64,000 bases of DNA from Paractinoplanes durhamensis (GTDB lineage: Bacteria > Actinomycetota > Actinomycetes > Mycobacteriales > Micromonosporaceae), in NCBI RefSeq assembly GCF_016862175.1, contig NZ_BOML01000057.1, positions 1 to 64,000 on the forward strand, read 5' to 3'. The number at the start of each line of letters is the position of its first letter. Position 1 is the stretch's first letter. A program made the position numbers and the translations under genes. Below are positions 8,302 to 15,485 of the stretch, piece after piece. The notes under the pieces are model-generated. The model ran no database searches and was not told where the DNA came from. It was given only the letters and a program-made list of their open reading frames with translations.

Positions 8302-8832
8302 TCAGATGTCGAGGTCTTCGATGGGGGGCTGATCGGCGACGCGGACGACGTGCTCGTAGAGCTCGGCCGGCAGGATCGCCCGCAGCTCGTCGAGGGTCGC
8401 GGCGACGTGCAGGCTGGACTCGGCGGGCGTCCGCACCCACGTCTGGTTGGCGCTCCAGTCCCCCACCCAGGCGCGCCAGCCGGTGTTCCACTTCTCCGCG
8501 CCCGGGCTCACGTTCTGGTGTGCCTCGGAGCGCTCGATGTGGACGACGAACTTCTCGCTGGGCGATCGGTAGACGCTGAAGCTCTCCGTGCCCGAGTTGG
8601 CCGAGCGCTCCCACTGGCCCAGCAGCAGGCCGAGGAATCGCTGCTTACGGCCCAGGCCGGGCCCGACCCGTACGACGATCTCGTCGAAGCCCTGCCGCCG
8701 GCCCTCTTCAACCTCGACGAAGCGGCGCAGCGCCATGCTGATCGCCGCGGACAGCGTGCCCCCGGCGAGTTCCTGGGCCCGCTGGAACAGCGGCAGGTCC
8801 TCATCGGAGACGTAGATGGTTTTGTTCGGCAT
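8302..8832 (-). CDS. EXLDI family protein, probable operon regulator
   Basis: 176 residues ending in PPIEDLDI, which carries the E-x-L-D-I signature that names the family. The first 45 residues (MPNKTIYVSDEDLPLFQRAQ, then a helix with ISMALRRFVEVEE) look like a ribbon-helix-helix DNA-binding domain. I infer a regulator. It is first in the operon with a DrrAB-type exporter, a neighbourhood known for this family. The ATG at 8832 has GAGGGGGAAGC upstream. A palindrome, TATACGTATA, lies 31 bases before the start and could be its own operator. Molecular function of the family is not established. Confidence 0.8.
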   Translation of the reverse strand: MPNKTIYVSDEDLPLFQRAQELAGGTLSAAISMALRRFVEVEEGRRQGFDEIVVRVGPGLGRKQRFLGLLLGQWERSANSGTESFSVYRSPSEKFVVHIERSEAHQNVSPGAEKWNTGWRAWVGDWSANQTWVRTPAESSLHVAATLDELRAILPAELYEHVVRVADQPPIEDLDI

Positions 8833-8863
8833 GCTTCCCCCTCGGCCTCAAGGTACGCACACC

Positions 8864-8873
8864 TATACGTATA
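8864..8873. promoter_or_regulatory. palindrome TATACGTATA, candidate EXLDI operator
   Basis: A perfect 10-bp palindrome between the EXLDI gene and the stop of the transporter gene, in an AT-containing patch unlike its surroundings. TATACG also recurs as ATACG just after it. It could serve both as operator and as -10 region. Confidence 0.45.
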
Positions 8874-8881
8874 CGCAACCC

Positions 8882-10810
8882 TCAGCCGACGTGGACGTGG
8901 GGGCGGCTGCTGCGGTTCGGCTCGGCCTGGCGGATCATCTCGCGGGTCACCGGGGCCACCTCGCCCTGGCCGAAGATCAGGTAACGGGCGAAGTTCGCGA
9001 CCGGGTTGCCCTCGGTCCACTCGAAGTAGATGTGCGGCCGCCGGTGGCTGGTGTCGCGGACCCAGAGCAGCAGCGCGGCGATCGCGCTCGGCACCGACGA
9101 GCTCTCCATCGACAGCACCCGGTAGCGGTGGTGCAGCACCTCGCCGCGGACGTGCAGCTCGGTCTCGAAGTCGGAGGCGTCGACCACGGTCACCTCGACG
9201 AAGATGACGTCCCGGTCGTCGGCCATGTCGTTGTCGGCGAGGATCTGGGCGATCTTCTCGCGGTACTCGCGGGCGTCGCGGCTGTCCGGTTCGTTGGCCA
9301 CCAGGCGGATCTGCCGGCGGCCGCACTCGCGCAGAAAACCGGCCGCCACCTCGTCGGCGTCGATCGTGGTCACCCGCAGCTCGAACGCCCGGTAGATCCG
9401 GGACAGCAGCGACACGACGAGGATCGCGCCGATGAAACAGGCGGCGATCTTCACGCCGTCCGGGCGCTCCACCACGTTCGCGATGGTGGTGTAGACGAAG
9501 ATCAGCGCGATGATCCCGAAGGCGATGGTGCGGCCGCGCTGGTGCCGCCGCCAGGCCGACAGGGTCACCGCGGTGGCCGCCGACGTGATCAGCACTAGCA
9601 CCCCGGTCGCGTACGCCCCGCCCTGCGCGTCCACGCTCGCGTCGAAGACGACCGTGATCAGGAACGCGGTGCCGGTGAAGACCAGCACCATCGGCCGGAC
9701 CGCCCGCGCCCACGACGGCGCCATGCCGAACTTGGGCAGGTAGCGCGGCACCAGGTTGAGCAGCCCGGCCATCGCCGAGGCACCGGCGAACCAGAGGATC
9801 GCGATGGTCGAGACGTCGTAGATCGTGCCGAAGACGCTGCCCAGGTTCTCGTGCGCCAGGTAGGCCAGGGCGCGCCCGTTGGCCTCGCCGCCGGCCTGGA
9901 ACGCGTCCTGCGGGATCAGCACGGTGGTCACCACGCTGCTGCTGATCAGGAACACACTCATGATCCCGGCCGACGCGGTGAGCAGCTGCTTGGCGCCGTG
10001 GATACGGGCCGGCAGGTTGCCCTTGATGTGCGGCATGACGGCGACACCGGTCTCGAAGCCGGACAGGCCGAGCGCCAGCTTGGGGAAGACGAGCAGGGCG
10101 ATGCCGACCATCATCACCGGGTTGCCGTGCTGGGTGGTGAGCGCCTCGGTCCAGTCGCCGACGGCGTGCGGGTGGGTCAGCACCCGCCACAGCCCGTCGC
10201 CCACGACGATGACGTTGAGGAAGAGGTAGACGCCGACCAGCCCGACCGCGATGCCGATCGCCTCGGTGAAGCCCTTGAGGAAGACCGCCCCGAGCAGCGC
10301 GATCAGCACCAGCGTGATCAGCACCTGGTGGCCTCGGAGACCGGCGGGCAGGAACGGGTTCTCGTCGATGTGCGCGGTCGCGTCGGCGGCGGACAGCGTG
10401 ATCGTGATGATGAAGTCGGTGGCCGCGAACCCGAGCAGCACCAGAACGAACAGCTTGCCCTTCCAGAACGAGAGCAGTTTGACCAGCATCGCGATCGAGC
10501 CCTCGCCGTTCGGGCTCTCCGCGGCCACCCGCCGGTAGACCGGCAGCGCGCCGAAAACGGTCACCAGGACCAGCACGAGGGTGGCGATCGGGGACAGCAC
10601 CCCGGCCGCGAGGGCGGCGATGCCGGGCTGGTAGCCGAGCGTGGAGAAGTAGTCGACGCCGGTCAGGCACATGACCTTCCACCAGGAGTGCGGCTTCTCC
10701 TCGTGGGGTTGCGCGTGCGGGCCCTGGTGCCGCTGGGACCGGTCGGTCAGGCCCTTCAGCAGCCAGTCACGCACCTTTGCCGGCGCATGATCGGTTTCCG
10801 TAACGGCCAT
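8882..10810 (-). CDS. APC-family transporter (amino acid or KimA-like potassium permease)
   Basis: 642 residues: 12 or so membrane segments in the first 450 residues, then a soluble C-terminal domain of about 170 residues. The N-terminal half has TGVDYFSTLGYQPGIAALAAG (about 50-70), equivalent to the substrate loop of TM1 in APC proteins. The size and cytoplasmic tail resemble the KimA (YdaO) group of potassium importers more than short amino acid permeases, but this is inference. SD GTGGGAGG precedes the ATG. The upstream region carries the same 11-nt repeat box as the decarboxylase and kdp promoters, which supports a potassium role. Confidence 0.8.
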   Translation of the reverse strand: MAVTETDHAPAKVRDWLLKGLTDRSQRHQGPHAQPHEEKPHSWWKVMCLTGVDYFSTLGYQPGIAALAAGVLSPIATLVLVLVTVFGALPVYRRVAAESPNGEGSIAMLVKLLSFWKGKLFVLVLLGFAATDFIITITLSAADATAHIDENPFLPAGLRGHQVLITLVLIALLGAVFLKGFTEAIGIAVGLVGVYLFLNVIVVGDGLWRVLTHPHAVGDWTEALTTQHGNPVMMVGIALLVFPKLALGLSGFETGVAVMPHIKGNLPARIHGAKQLLTASAGIMSVFLISSSVVTTVLIPQDAFQAGGEANGRALAYLAHENLGSVFGTIYDVSTIAILWFAGASAMAGLLNLVPRYLPKFGMAPSWARAVRPMVLVFTGTAFLITVVFDASVDAQGGAYATGVLVLITSAATAVTLSAWRRHQRGRTIAFGIIALIFVYTTIANVVERPDGVKIAACFIGAILVVSLLSRIYRAFELRVTTIDADEVAAGFLRECGRRQIRLVANEPDSRDAREYREKIAQILADNDMADDRDVIFVEVTVVDASDFETELHVRGEVLHHRYRVLSMESSSVPSAIAALLLWVRDTSHRRPHIYFEWTEGNPVANFARYLIFGQGEVAPVTREMIRQAEPNRSSRPHVHVG

Positions 10811-10912
10811 CGGGCCCTCCCACGTCGGTTACGCACACAAGTCCCGATCGTGGGGCCGCGCTCCGTCGCGGAAAGTCTGACACCGGAGACCGTCCGCCTC
10901 CGCACGTGCGGC

Positions 10913-10938
10913 GTTAACAAGCCGTCAAAATCCGCGCG
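10913..10938. promoter_or_regulatory. 11-nt direct-repeat box upstream of the APC transporter
   Basis: GTTAACAAGCC followed by GTCAAAATCCG; the half-sites start 11 bases apart, the spacing of OmpR/PhoB-family response regulator sites. It lies about 100 bases upstream of the APC transporter start and overlaps the stop codon of the gene at 10925. 21 of 26 positions agree with the inverted copy at 11384-11409. Confidence 0.6.
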
Positions 10939-11368
10939 TCCGCAGCACGCCGTGGGGTAAAAGGTGCAGGCGGGTAACGCGGTGCCGGGCCGCCCGGAGC
11001 CATCCCCGGCTTCCGCCGAGCAGGGCCGCCAAGCCGATGACCGGCGTGTACCGCCAGGGCGCCGGATCACCGCTGAGCTGGCCGAACCGGTGCGCGAGAA
11101 AACCGACGAAGATCAGTGCCGCCAGCGCCGCGACAGCGGCCCGGGCGCGCCAGTCGGTCAGCACCGCCGCCACCAGCCCGGCGGCGACCGCCATGGTCAG
11201 GACCCGGGCGGCCGGCTCGGCCCAGCCGAACGCCGCCGCGGCGATGAACGCCGCCGCGATGACCGCGGCCGCACCGGCCGCGAACTCGAACGCCGCTGTC
11301 GAATCCCGTTCCTCGTCCACGACCCCATCGCAGCCCGCCGGCGCGCGGCTGACCAGGGGCGTTGACAC
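10925..11368 (-). CDS. small membrane protein of unknown function
   Basis: 147 residues from GTG 11368. About four hydrophobic segments (AAVIAAAFIAAAAFGW, VLTMAVAAGLVAAVL, AAVAALAALIFVGFLA, TPVIGLAALLGG) with Arg-rich connectors and a basic tail. No family recognised; it resembles a short DUF4118-like bundle, but weakly. It lies between the APC transporter and the decarboxylase and is flanked by two inverted copies of the 11-nt repeat box. That places it in the same regulon by context. Confidence 0.6.
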   Translation of the reverse strand: MSTPLVSRAPAGCDGVVDEERDSTAAFEFAAGAAAVIAAAFIAAAAFGWAEPAARVLTMAVAAGLVAAVLTDWRARAAVAALAALIFVGFLAHRFGQLSGDPAPWRYTPVIGLAALLGGSRGWLRAARHRVTRLHLLPHGVLRTRGF

Positions 11369-11383
11369 TTCTGGTACGCCCGG

Positions 11384-11409
11384 CGCGCGGACGTTGACAA
11401 CCTGTTAAC
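11384..11409. promoter_or_regulatory. 11-nt direct-repeat box between the membrane protein and decarboxylase genes
   Basis: On the minus strand GTTAACAGGTT is followed by GTCAACGTCCG, 11 bases between half-sites. It matches the box at 10913-10938 at 21 of 26 positions. It is 95 bases upstream of the decarboxylase ATG and 16 bases upstream of the divergent membrane protein start. A further pair, GTCAAC at 11427 and GTGAAC at 11448, is spaced 21 bases (two helical turns). Confidence 0.6.
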
Positions 11410-11503
11410 GGCGGCATATCGCCGGCGTCAACATCGTCGGGCCCGGCGTGAACATCGCGTCACCGCCCTTCCGTGCGCGTTGATCGGCGCGCACGGTCGG
11501 GGC

Positions 11504-12796
11504 ATGACGCTCACCGAGTTACTGCCCTCCCTGCGTACATCCCTGCGGCCCGCCCTCGATCCCACCGTGTGGCCGGTCACCGCGCGCTGGGCGCCGCAGG
11601 ACGATCTGCTGGTCGGCGGGGTCCGGATGACCACCCTGGTGGGGCGGTACGGCAGCCCGGTGCACGTGCTCGACGAGGCCGACGTGCGCTCCCGCTGCGC
11701 CGAGTACGTGGCCGCGTTCGGCGCGGACGCGGTCTCCTACAGCGCCAAGGCCGGGCTCACCCCGGACACCGGGCGGTGGATCGCGAGTGAAGGTCTCGGC
11801 GGCTATGTCACCTCGGCGGCCGAGCTGAAGAGCGCGCTGCTGGCCGGCATTCCGCCCGCGCGCCTGGTGCTGTGCGGCCGGTCGAAGTCGGTCGTCGACC
11901 TGGAGGCAGCCTTCGCCTGCGGCGCCGCGATCGTGGTCGGCTCGATCGGCGAGGTCGCATCGGTGGCGGCGCGGGCACCGATCGGGCAGCGTGTGCTGCT
12001 GCGGGTGCTGCCGTCGGCCGGCCGGGGCCGCTGCCGGTACGGCGTGCCGCTCGGCACGACGATCGCCCTCGCCGCTGTCGGTGCGGTGCTGGCGAGCCCG
12101 AGCCTGGTGCCGGCCGGGCTGGACTGTTCGATCGGCCACCAGCTGAGCCGCTTCCAGGCGTTCGAGTCGTGCCTGCGCGAGACGATGGCCTTCGCCGCGG
12201 TGATCCGGGCCCGGCTGGGGGTGACCGTGCCGGCGCTGAACCTCGGCGGCGGCCACGCGGTCCCCTACGCCGACGGCGACGACGAGTTCGCGGTGTCCGC
12301 CTTCGCCGCCCGGATCCGGGGCATGCTGCGCCTGTCCGCGGAACGTTTCGGCATCCCCGAACCGCGGCTGACGGTCTCACCGGGCCGGGCGATCGTCGCC
12401 CGGGCGGGCCTGACCCTGCACCGGATCGGCGCGCTCGCCGACGTGGACGGCCGGCGCACCGTCGTGCTGGACGGCAGCGTGCCCGACTGCCTGACCGCCG
12501 AGAAGTGCGCGGGCCGGCACACCGCCTACCTGATCGGCCGAGAGACGCCGGCGCCGCTGCAGCCGGTGACGATGGTCGGCGGCGCGGACGACGAGCAGCA
12601 GTCGCCGGTCGCCGCCGTACAACTGCCGGCCGACGTCGTGGTCGGCGACCTGGTCGCGGTGGCCGGCACCGGCGCCTACCACCACCGCCGGGAGACATTC
12701 GTCGGCCGCCCGGCGGTCCTCGGCGTCGCCGCCGGCACCGTCCGCACCCTGGTGCGCCGCGAGACGCTGCAGGATCTGCTGCGCCGCACCGCGTAA
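11504..12796 (+). CDS. PLP-dependent decarboxylase, alanine racemase fold (DAP/Orn/Arg decarboxylase type)
   Basis: 430 residues. The barrel domain begins with YSAKAGL (PLP Lys, replacing the usual YAVKAN), then GYVTSAAEL (normally CSxxEL), NLGGGHAVPY (phosphate-binding Gly loop) and SPGRAIVARAG (EPGR-type motif). The C-terminal beta domain carries the CD-like VPDCLTAEKCAG and AGTGAYHH, where Cys, Asp and Tyr would line the active site. It is clearly in the LysA/ornithine decarboxylase superfamily, but several motif changes mean it is unlikely to be the housekeeping LysA. ATG 11504 has GGTCGGGG upstream. The linkage to potassium genes suggests polyamine or cation-stress metabolism (inference). 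Confidence 0.8.
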   Translation: MTLTELLPSLRTSLRPALDPTVWPVTARWAPQDDLLVGGVRMTTLVGRYGSPVHVLDEADVRSRCAEYVAAFGADAVSYSAKAGLTPDTGRWIASEGLGGYVTSAAELKSALLAGIPPARLVLCGRSKSVVDLEAAFACGAAIVVGSIGEVASVAARAPIGQRVLLRVLPSAGRGRCRYGVPLGTTIALAAVGAVLASPSLVPAGLDCSIGHQLSRFQAFESCLRETMAFAAVIRARLGVTVPALNLGGGHAVPYADGDDEFAVSAFAARIRGMLRLSAERFGIPEPRLTVSPGRAIVARAGLTLHRIGALADVDGRRTVVLDGSVPDCLTAEKCAGRHTAYLIGRETPAPLQPVTMVGGADDEQQSPVAAVQLPADVVVGDLVAVAGTGAYHHRRETFVGRPAVLGVAAGTVRTLVRRETLQDLLRRTA

Positions 12797-12799
12797 AGC

Positions 12800-13125
12800 C
12801 AGCCGGCACGTTTGAACGCGTGGTGCAGCGCCGCGCACCGCGAGCAACCCGTGGCGGGCCCGGAACAGGTCGGTGAGGAAGGCTTCCGGGTCCTCCACGG
12901 TGCCGCCGGTGACCTGCTGCTCCAGCCGCCAGACGTCGGCGGTCGCCTGCTCGACGTACTCCTCCTGGTTGCGGAGGAGCGCGGCGACGATGGAGTGGGA
13001 GAGGGCGAAGGAGCTGTCCGGCCTCAGCCGGCCCTTCTCGATGCGTCGAGCGCCGCCCGGGTCTCCCGCAGCGGCGCCGCGGCGGACACCGCGGGGACCA
13101 GGTGGATGTCCATGGCGGCCGGCAT
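12800..13125 (-). pseudogene. CorA-family magnesium transporter remnant
   Basis: Two minus-strand frames together read like the soluble domain of actinobacterial CorA proteins. One gives MDIHLVPAVSAAAPLRETRA (from the ATG at 13113 or 13125) and stops at 13024. The next frame continues with IEKGRLRPDSSFALSHSIVA, then VWRLEQQVTGG and DPEAFLTDLFRARHGLLAVR. The match ends near 12835, and the frame then runs antisense through the decarboxylase gene. The transmembrane GMN region is absent, so it is frameshifted and 3'-truncated. Confidence 0.65.
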
Positions 13126-13154
13126 ACGCGGCGGGTCGCGCCGATGGCGAGAGC

Positions 13155-13171
13155 GTTGACGCCTCTTCAAC
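13155..13171. promoter_or_regulatory. 11-nt repeat half-sites GTTGAC / TTCAAC
   Basis: GTTGAC at 13155 and TTCAAC at 13166, again 11 bases apart, sit 30 bases upstream of the CorA remnant start and over the stop of the Lrp-like gene. This is a weaker relative of the boxes at 10913, 11384 and 13545. Confidence 0.4.
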
Positions 13172-13445
13172 GCGGCTGTGCGGTGAGGCTCATCTGCCGC
13201 AGGACCATGTGGGTGTCCGCGTCCTGGGCGCCGCCGAGCAGCCGCAGGTCGGCGACGGCCCGGTGCAGCTCGCGCATGCTGGGCGCGGACAGCAGCACCA
13301 CGGCGTCGATGTCGGCGGCGATCCACCAGGCCGACGTCACGAAAGGCTGGGCGCGCAGGTGTTCGAGCAGGTGACTGCCCGCAATGGTGGTCTTGAGCCG
13401 GACGCAGACGATCGCCTCGTGCCGGACGTCGTTGGACATCGTCAT
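13167..13445 (-). CDS. stand-alone Lrp/AsnC effector-binding domain protein
   Basis: 92 residues with only the RAM/ACT-like ligand-binding half of Lrp/AsnC regulators: a beta-strand VRHEAIVCVRLKTT, helix HLLEHLRAQPFVTSAWWIAA, strand DIDAVVLLSA and helix ELHRAVADL. No HTH domain. Such stand-alone proteins form ligand-sensing oligomers or pair with full-length Lrp proteins. ATG at 13445 or 13439. It is divergent from the kdp operon, across a 224-base region full of GTCAA-type half-sites. Confidence 0.7.
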   Translation of the reverse strand: MTMSNDVRHEAIVCVRLKTTIAGSHLLEHLRAQPFVTSAWWIAADIDAVVLLSAPSMRELHRAVADLRLLGGAQDADTHMVLRQMSLTAQPR

Positions 13446-13486
13446 GACTGTAGATATACGCCCGGCCGGCGGCCGTCCGCCCGGCT

Positions 13487-13593
13487 GTTAACGCCTTTGG
13501 TGCGGCCCCGGCCTGCTTGTTGATGGCCCGCTGTCAGCGCCGGCGTCAAAAGCGCGTCAACAAGCGTCCGGGCGGCGTAGTCAACGCGTCAAC
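13487..13593. promoter_or_regulatory. kdp upstream regulatory region with 11-nt direct repeats
   Basis: Contains GTTAAC at 13487, TGCTTGTTGAT at 13515, then GTCAAAAGCGC directly followed by GTCAACAAGCG at 13545-13566 (11-base spacing), and GTCAAC at 13580 and 13588. The 13545 pair ends about 100 bases before the first kdp small gene, the same distance as the related boxes at the APC and decarboxylase genes. A likely KdpE target by position, spacing and the OmpR/PhoB nature of KdpE. Confidence 0.6.
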
Positions 13594-13669
13594 GCCGATG
13601 ACAAGGGATATCGCGGCGCGCTGTGCTTCATCCCGCAAGCATTGCCACCCCTCGTCAAGGAGTCCTTCC

Positions 13670-13753
13670 GTGGCTGATCTCGTGTTCGTCCTACTCACGG
13701 TGGTGCTGTTCGCAGCGCTCACCGTGCTGATCCGGGCGGTCGAACGCTGGTGA
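13670..13753 (+). CDS. 27-residue membrane peptide preceding kdpF
   Basis: GTG 13670 after AAGGAG gives 27 residues, one hydrophobic helix LVFVLLTVVLFAALTVLI followed by RAVERW. It overlaps kdpF by the 4 bases GTGA, so the two are translationally coupled. Similar single-span peptides occur before kdpF in other actinobacteria, as I recall. Probably a small accessory subunit of the Kdp complex; this is inference from position and size. Confidence 0.65.
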   Translation: MADLVFVLLTVVLFAALTVLIRAVERW

Positions 13754-13839
13754 GCGCCGTCAACGTCATCGGCCTGATCGTCGCCGTCCTGCTGGCCGCC
13801 TTCATGGTGGCGGCCCTGTTGTTCCCGGAGAAGTTCTGA
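13750..13839 (+). CDS. kdpF: K+-transporting ATPase subunit KdpF
   Basis: 29 residues from GTG 13750: one membrane helix (VIGLIVAVLLAAFMVAALL) and the C-terminal FPEKF typical of KdpF (P-E-K/R-F). KdpF stabilises the KdpABC complex in the membrane. Its TGA overlaps the kdpA ATG by one base (TGATG), so the start order small peptide-kdpF-kdpA is tightly coupled. Confidence 0.9.
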   Translation: MSAVNVIGLIVAVLLAAFMVAALLFPEKF

Positions 13840-15485
13840 TGGCCGGCTGGCTGTTCGTGATTTCGCTGGTGGTCGCCCTCGTGGCGGTCTACCGGCCGTT
13901 CGGCGACTACATGTACCGCGTGGTCAGCGGTACCAGGGACGCCCGCGTCGAGCGGGGCATCTACCGCCTCGTCGGGGTCGACTCGAAGGCGCAGCAGACC
14001 TGGGGCGTCTACGCCCGCAGCGTGCTCGCGTTCTCCGCGGTCTCCATCCTCTTCCTCTACCTCTTCCTGCGCGTGCAGAACAGGCTCTGGCTCTCGCTGG
14101 GCATGCCGCAGATGAACACGCACGTCTCGTGGAACACCGCGGTCAGTTTCGTCACCAACACCAACTGGCAGGCGTACGCGGGTGAGTCCGCGCTCGGCCA
14201 CCTGGTGCAGATGGCCGGCCTGGCGGTGCAGAACTTCGCGTCGGCGAGCGTCGGCATCGCGGTCGCGGTCGCGCTGATCCGCGGCTTCGCGGCCCGCAGC
14301 AACGGGCAGCTCGGCAACTTCTGGGTCGACCTGACCCGGGTCACGCTGCGCATCCTGCTGCCGATCTGCGTCGTGGCCACGCTCGTCTTCATGATCGCCG
14401 GGATGGTGCAGAACCTGTCCGGCGGCACCGACGTGACCACGCTGACCGGCGCGGCCCAGCACATCACCGGCGGCCCGGTCGCCTCGCAAGAGGCAATCAA
14501 GGAGTTGGGTACGAACGGTGGCGGCTTCTACAACGTCAACGCGGCGCACCCGTTCGAGAACCCGACGACCTGGACGAACTGGCTGGAGATCTTCCTGCTC
14601 CTCCTGATCCCGTTCAGCCTGCCCCGGGTGTTCGGCCGGATGGTCGGCCAGAACCGGCAGGGCTACGCGATCGTCGCCGTGATGGCGGTGCTGGCCATCG
14701 CCAGCATCGCGCTGACCGTCGGCTTCGAGGTGCACGGCGGCGGCACGGTGCCGCAGGCGGTCGGCTCGGCGATGGAGGGCAAGGAGGTCCGGTTCGGCAT
14801 CCCCAACTCGGCCACCTACGCCGCGGCCACGACGCTGACCTCGACCGGCGCGGTGGACTCGTTCCACGACTCGTACACCCCGTTCGGCGGGATGATGCCG
14901 ATCGTCAACATGATGCTCGGCGAGGTCGCCCCCGGTGGCACCGGCTCCGGCCTGTACGGCCTGCTCATCCTGGCGACGATCACGGTCTTCGTGGCCGGCC
15001 TGATGGTCGGGCGTACCCCGGAGTACCTGGGCAAGAAGATCGGCGCCCGGGAGATGAAGCTCGCCTCGCTGTACTTCCTGGTCACCCCGGCGCTGGTGCT
15101 GATCGGCACGGCGGCGGCGTTCGCCACCGGCAACAACGCAACCGCGCTCAACGTCGGGCCGCACGGCCTCTCCGAGGTGCTCTACGCCTTCACCAGCGCC
15201 GCCAACAACAACGGTTCGGCCTTCGGTGGCATCACGGTCAACACGCCCTGGTGGGACACCGCGCTGGGGCTGGCCATGCTGCTCGGCCGATTCCTGCCGC
15301 TGGTCCTGGTATTGGCGCTGGCCGGCTCGCTGGCCCGGCAGAAGGCGACCCCGGAGTCCGAGGGCACGCTGCCCACCCACCAGCCGCTGTTCGTCGGCAT
15401 GGTCGTCGGCGTCACCGTCGTACTCGTCGCCCTGACCTTCCTCCCCGCTCTCGCTCTCGGTCCCATCGCAGAAGGCCTGTCATGA
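13839..15485 (+). CDS. kdpA: K+-transporting ATPase subunit KdpA
   Basis: 548 residues, the potassium-selecting channel-like subunit of the high-affinity Kdp pump. The four selectivity-filter loops are recognisable: NTNWQAYAGE (about 107), GTNGGGFYNVNAAHPFENP (about 225), the GMMPIVNMMLGEVAPGG region (about 350) and NNNGSAFGG (about 455). About ten membrane spans. Full length compared with the family (about 555). ATG 13839 overlaps the kdpF stop, and its own stop overlaps the kdpB ATG (ATGA). Confidence 0.97.
   Translation: MAGWLFVISLVVALVAVYRPFGDYMYRVVSGTRDARVERGIYRLVGVDSKAQQTWGVYARSVLAFSAVSILFLYLFLRVQNRLWLSLGMPQMNTHVSWNTAVSFVTNTNWQAYAGESALGHLVQMAGLAVQNFASASVGIAVAVALIRGFAARSNGQLGNFWVDLTRVTLRILLPICVVATLVFMIAGMVQNLSGGTDVTTLTGAAQHITGGPVASQEAIKELGTNGGGFYNVNAAHPFENPTTWTNWLEIFLLLLIPFSLPRVFGRMVGQNRQGYAIVAVMAVLAIASIALTVGFEVHGGGTVPQAVGSAMEGKEVRFGIPNSATYAAATTLTSTGAVDSFHDSYTPFGGMMPIVNMMLGEVAPGGTGSGLYGLLILATITVFVAGLMVGRTPEYLGKKIGAREMKLASLYFLVTPALVLIGTAAAFATGNNATALNVGPHGLSEVLYAFTSAANNNGSAFGGITVNTPWWDTALGLAMLLGRFLPLVLVLALAGSLARQKATPESEGTLPTHQPLFVGMVVGVTVVLVALTFLPALALGPIAEGLS

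Noticed and set aside
10811..10912. c-di-AMP (ydaO) riboswitch before the KimA-like gene
   Set aside because: No conserved riboswitch core or paired helices could be found in the 100-base leader.
13719..15380. Long minus-strand open frame opposite kdpA
   Set aside because: Antisense shadow of a well-conserved kdpA gene.
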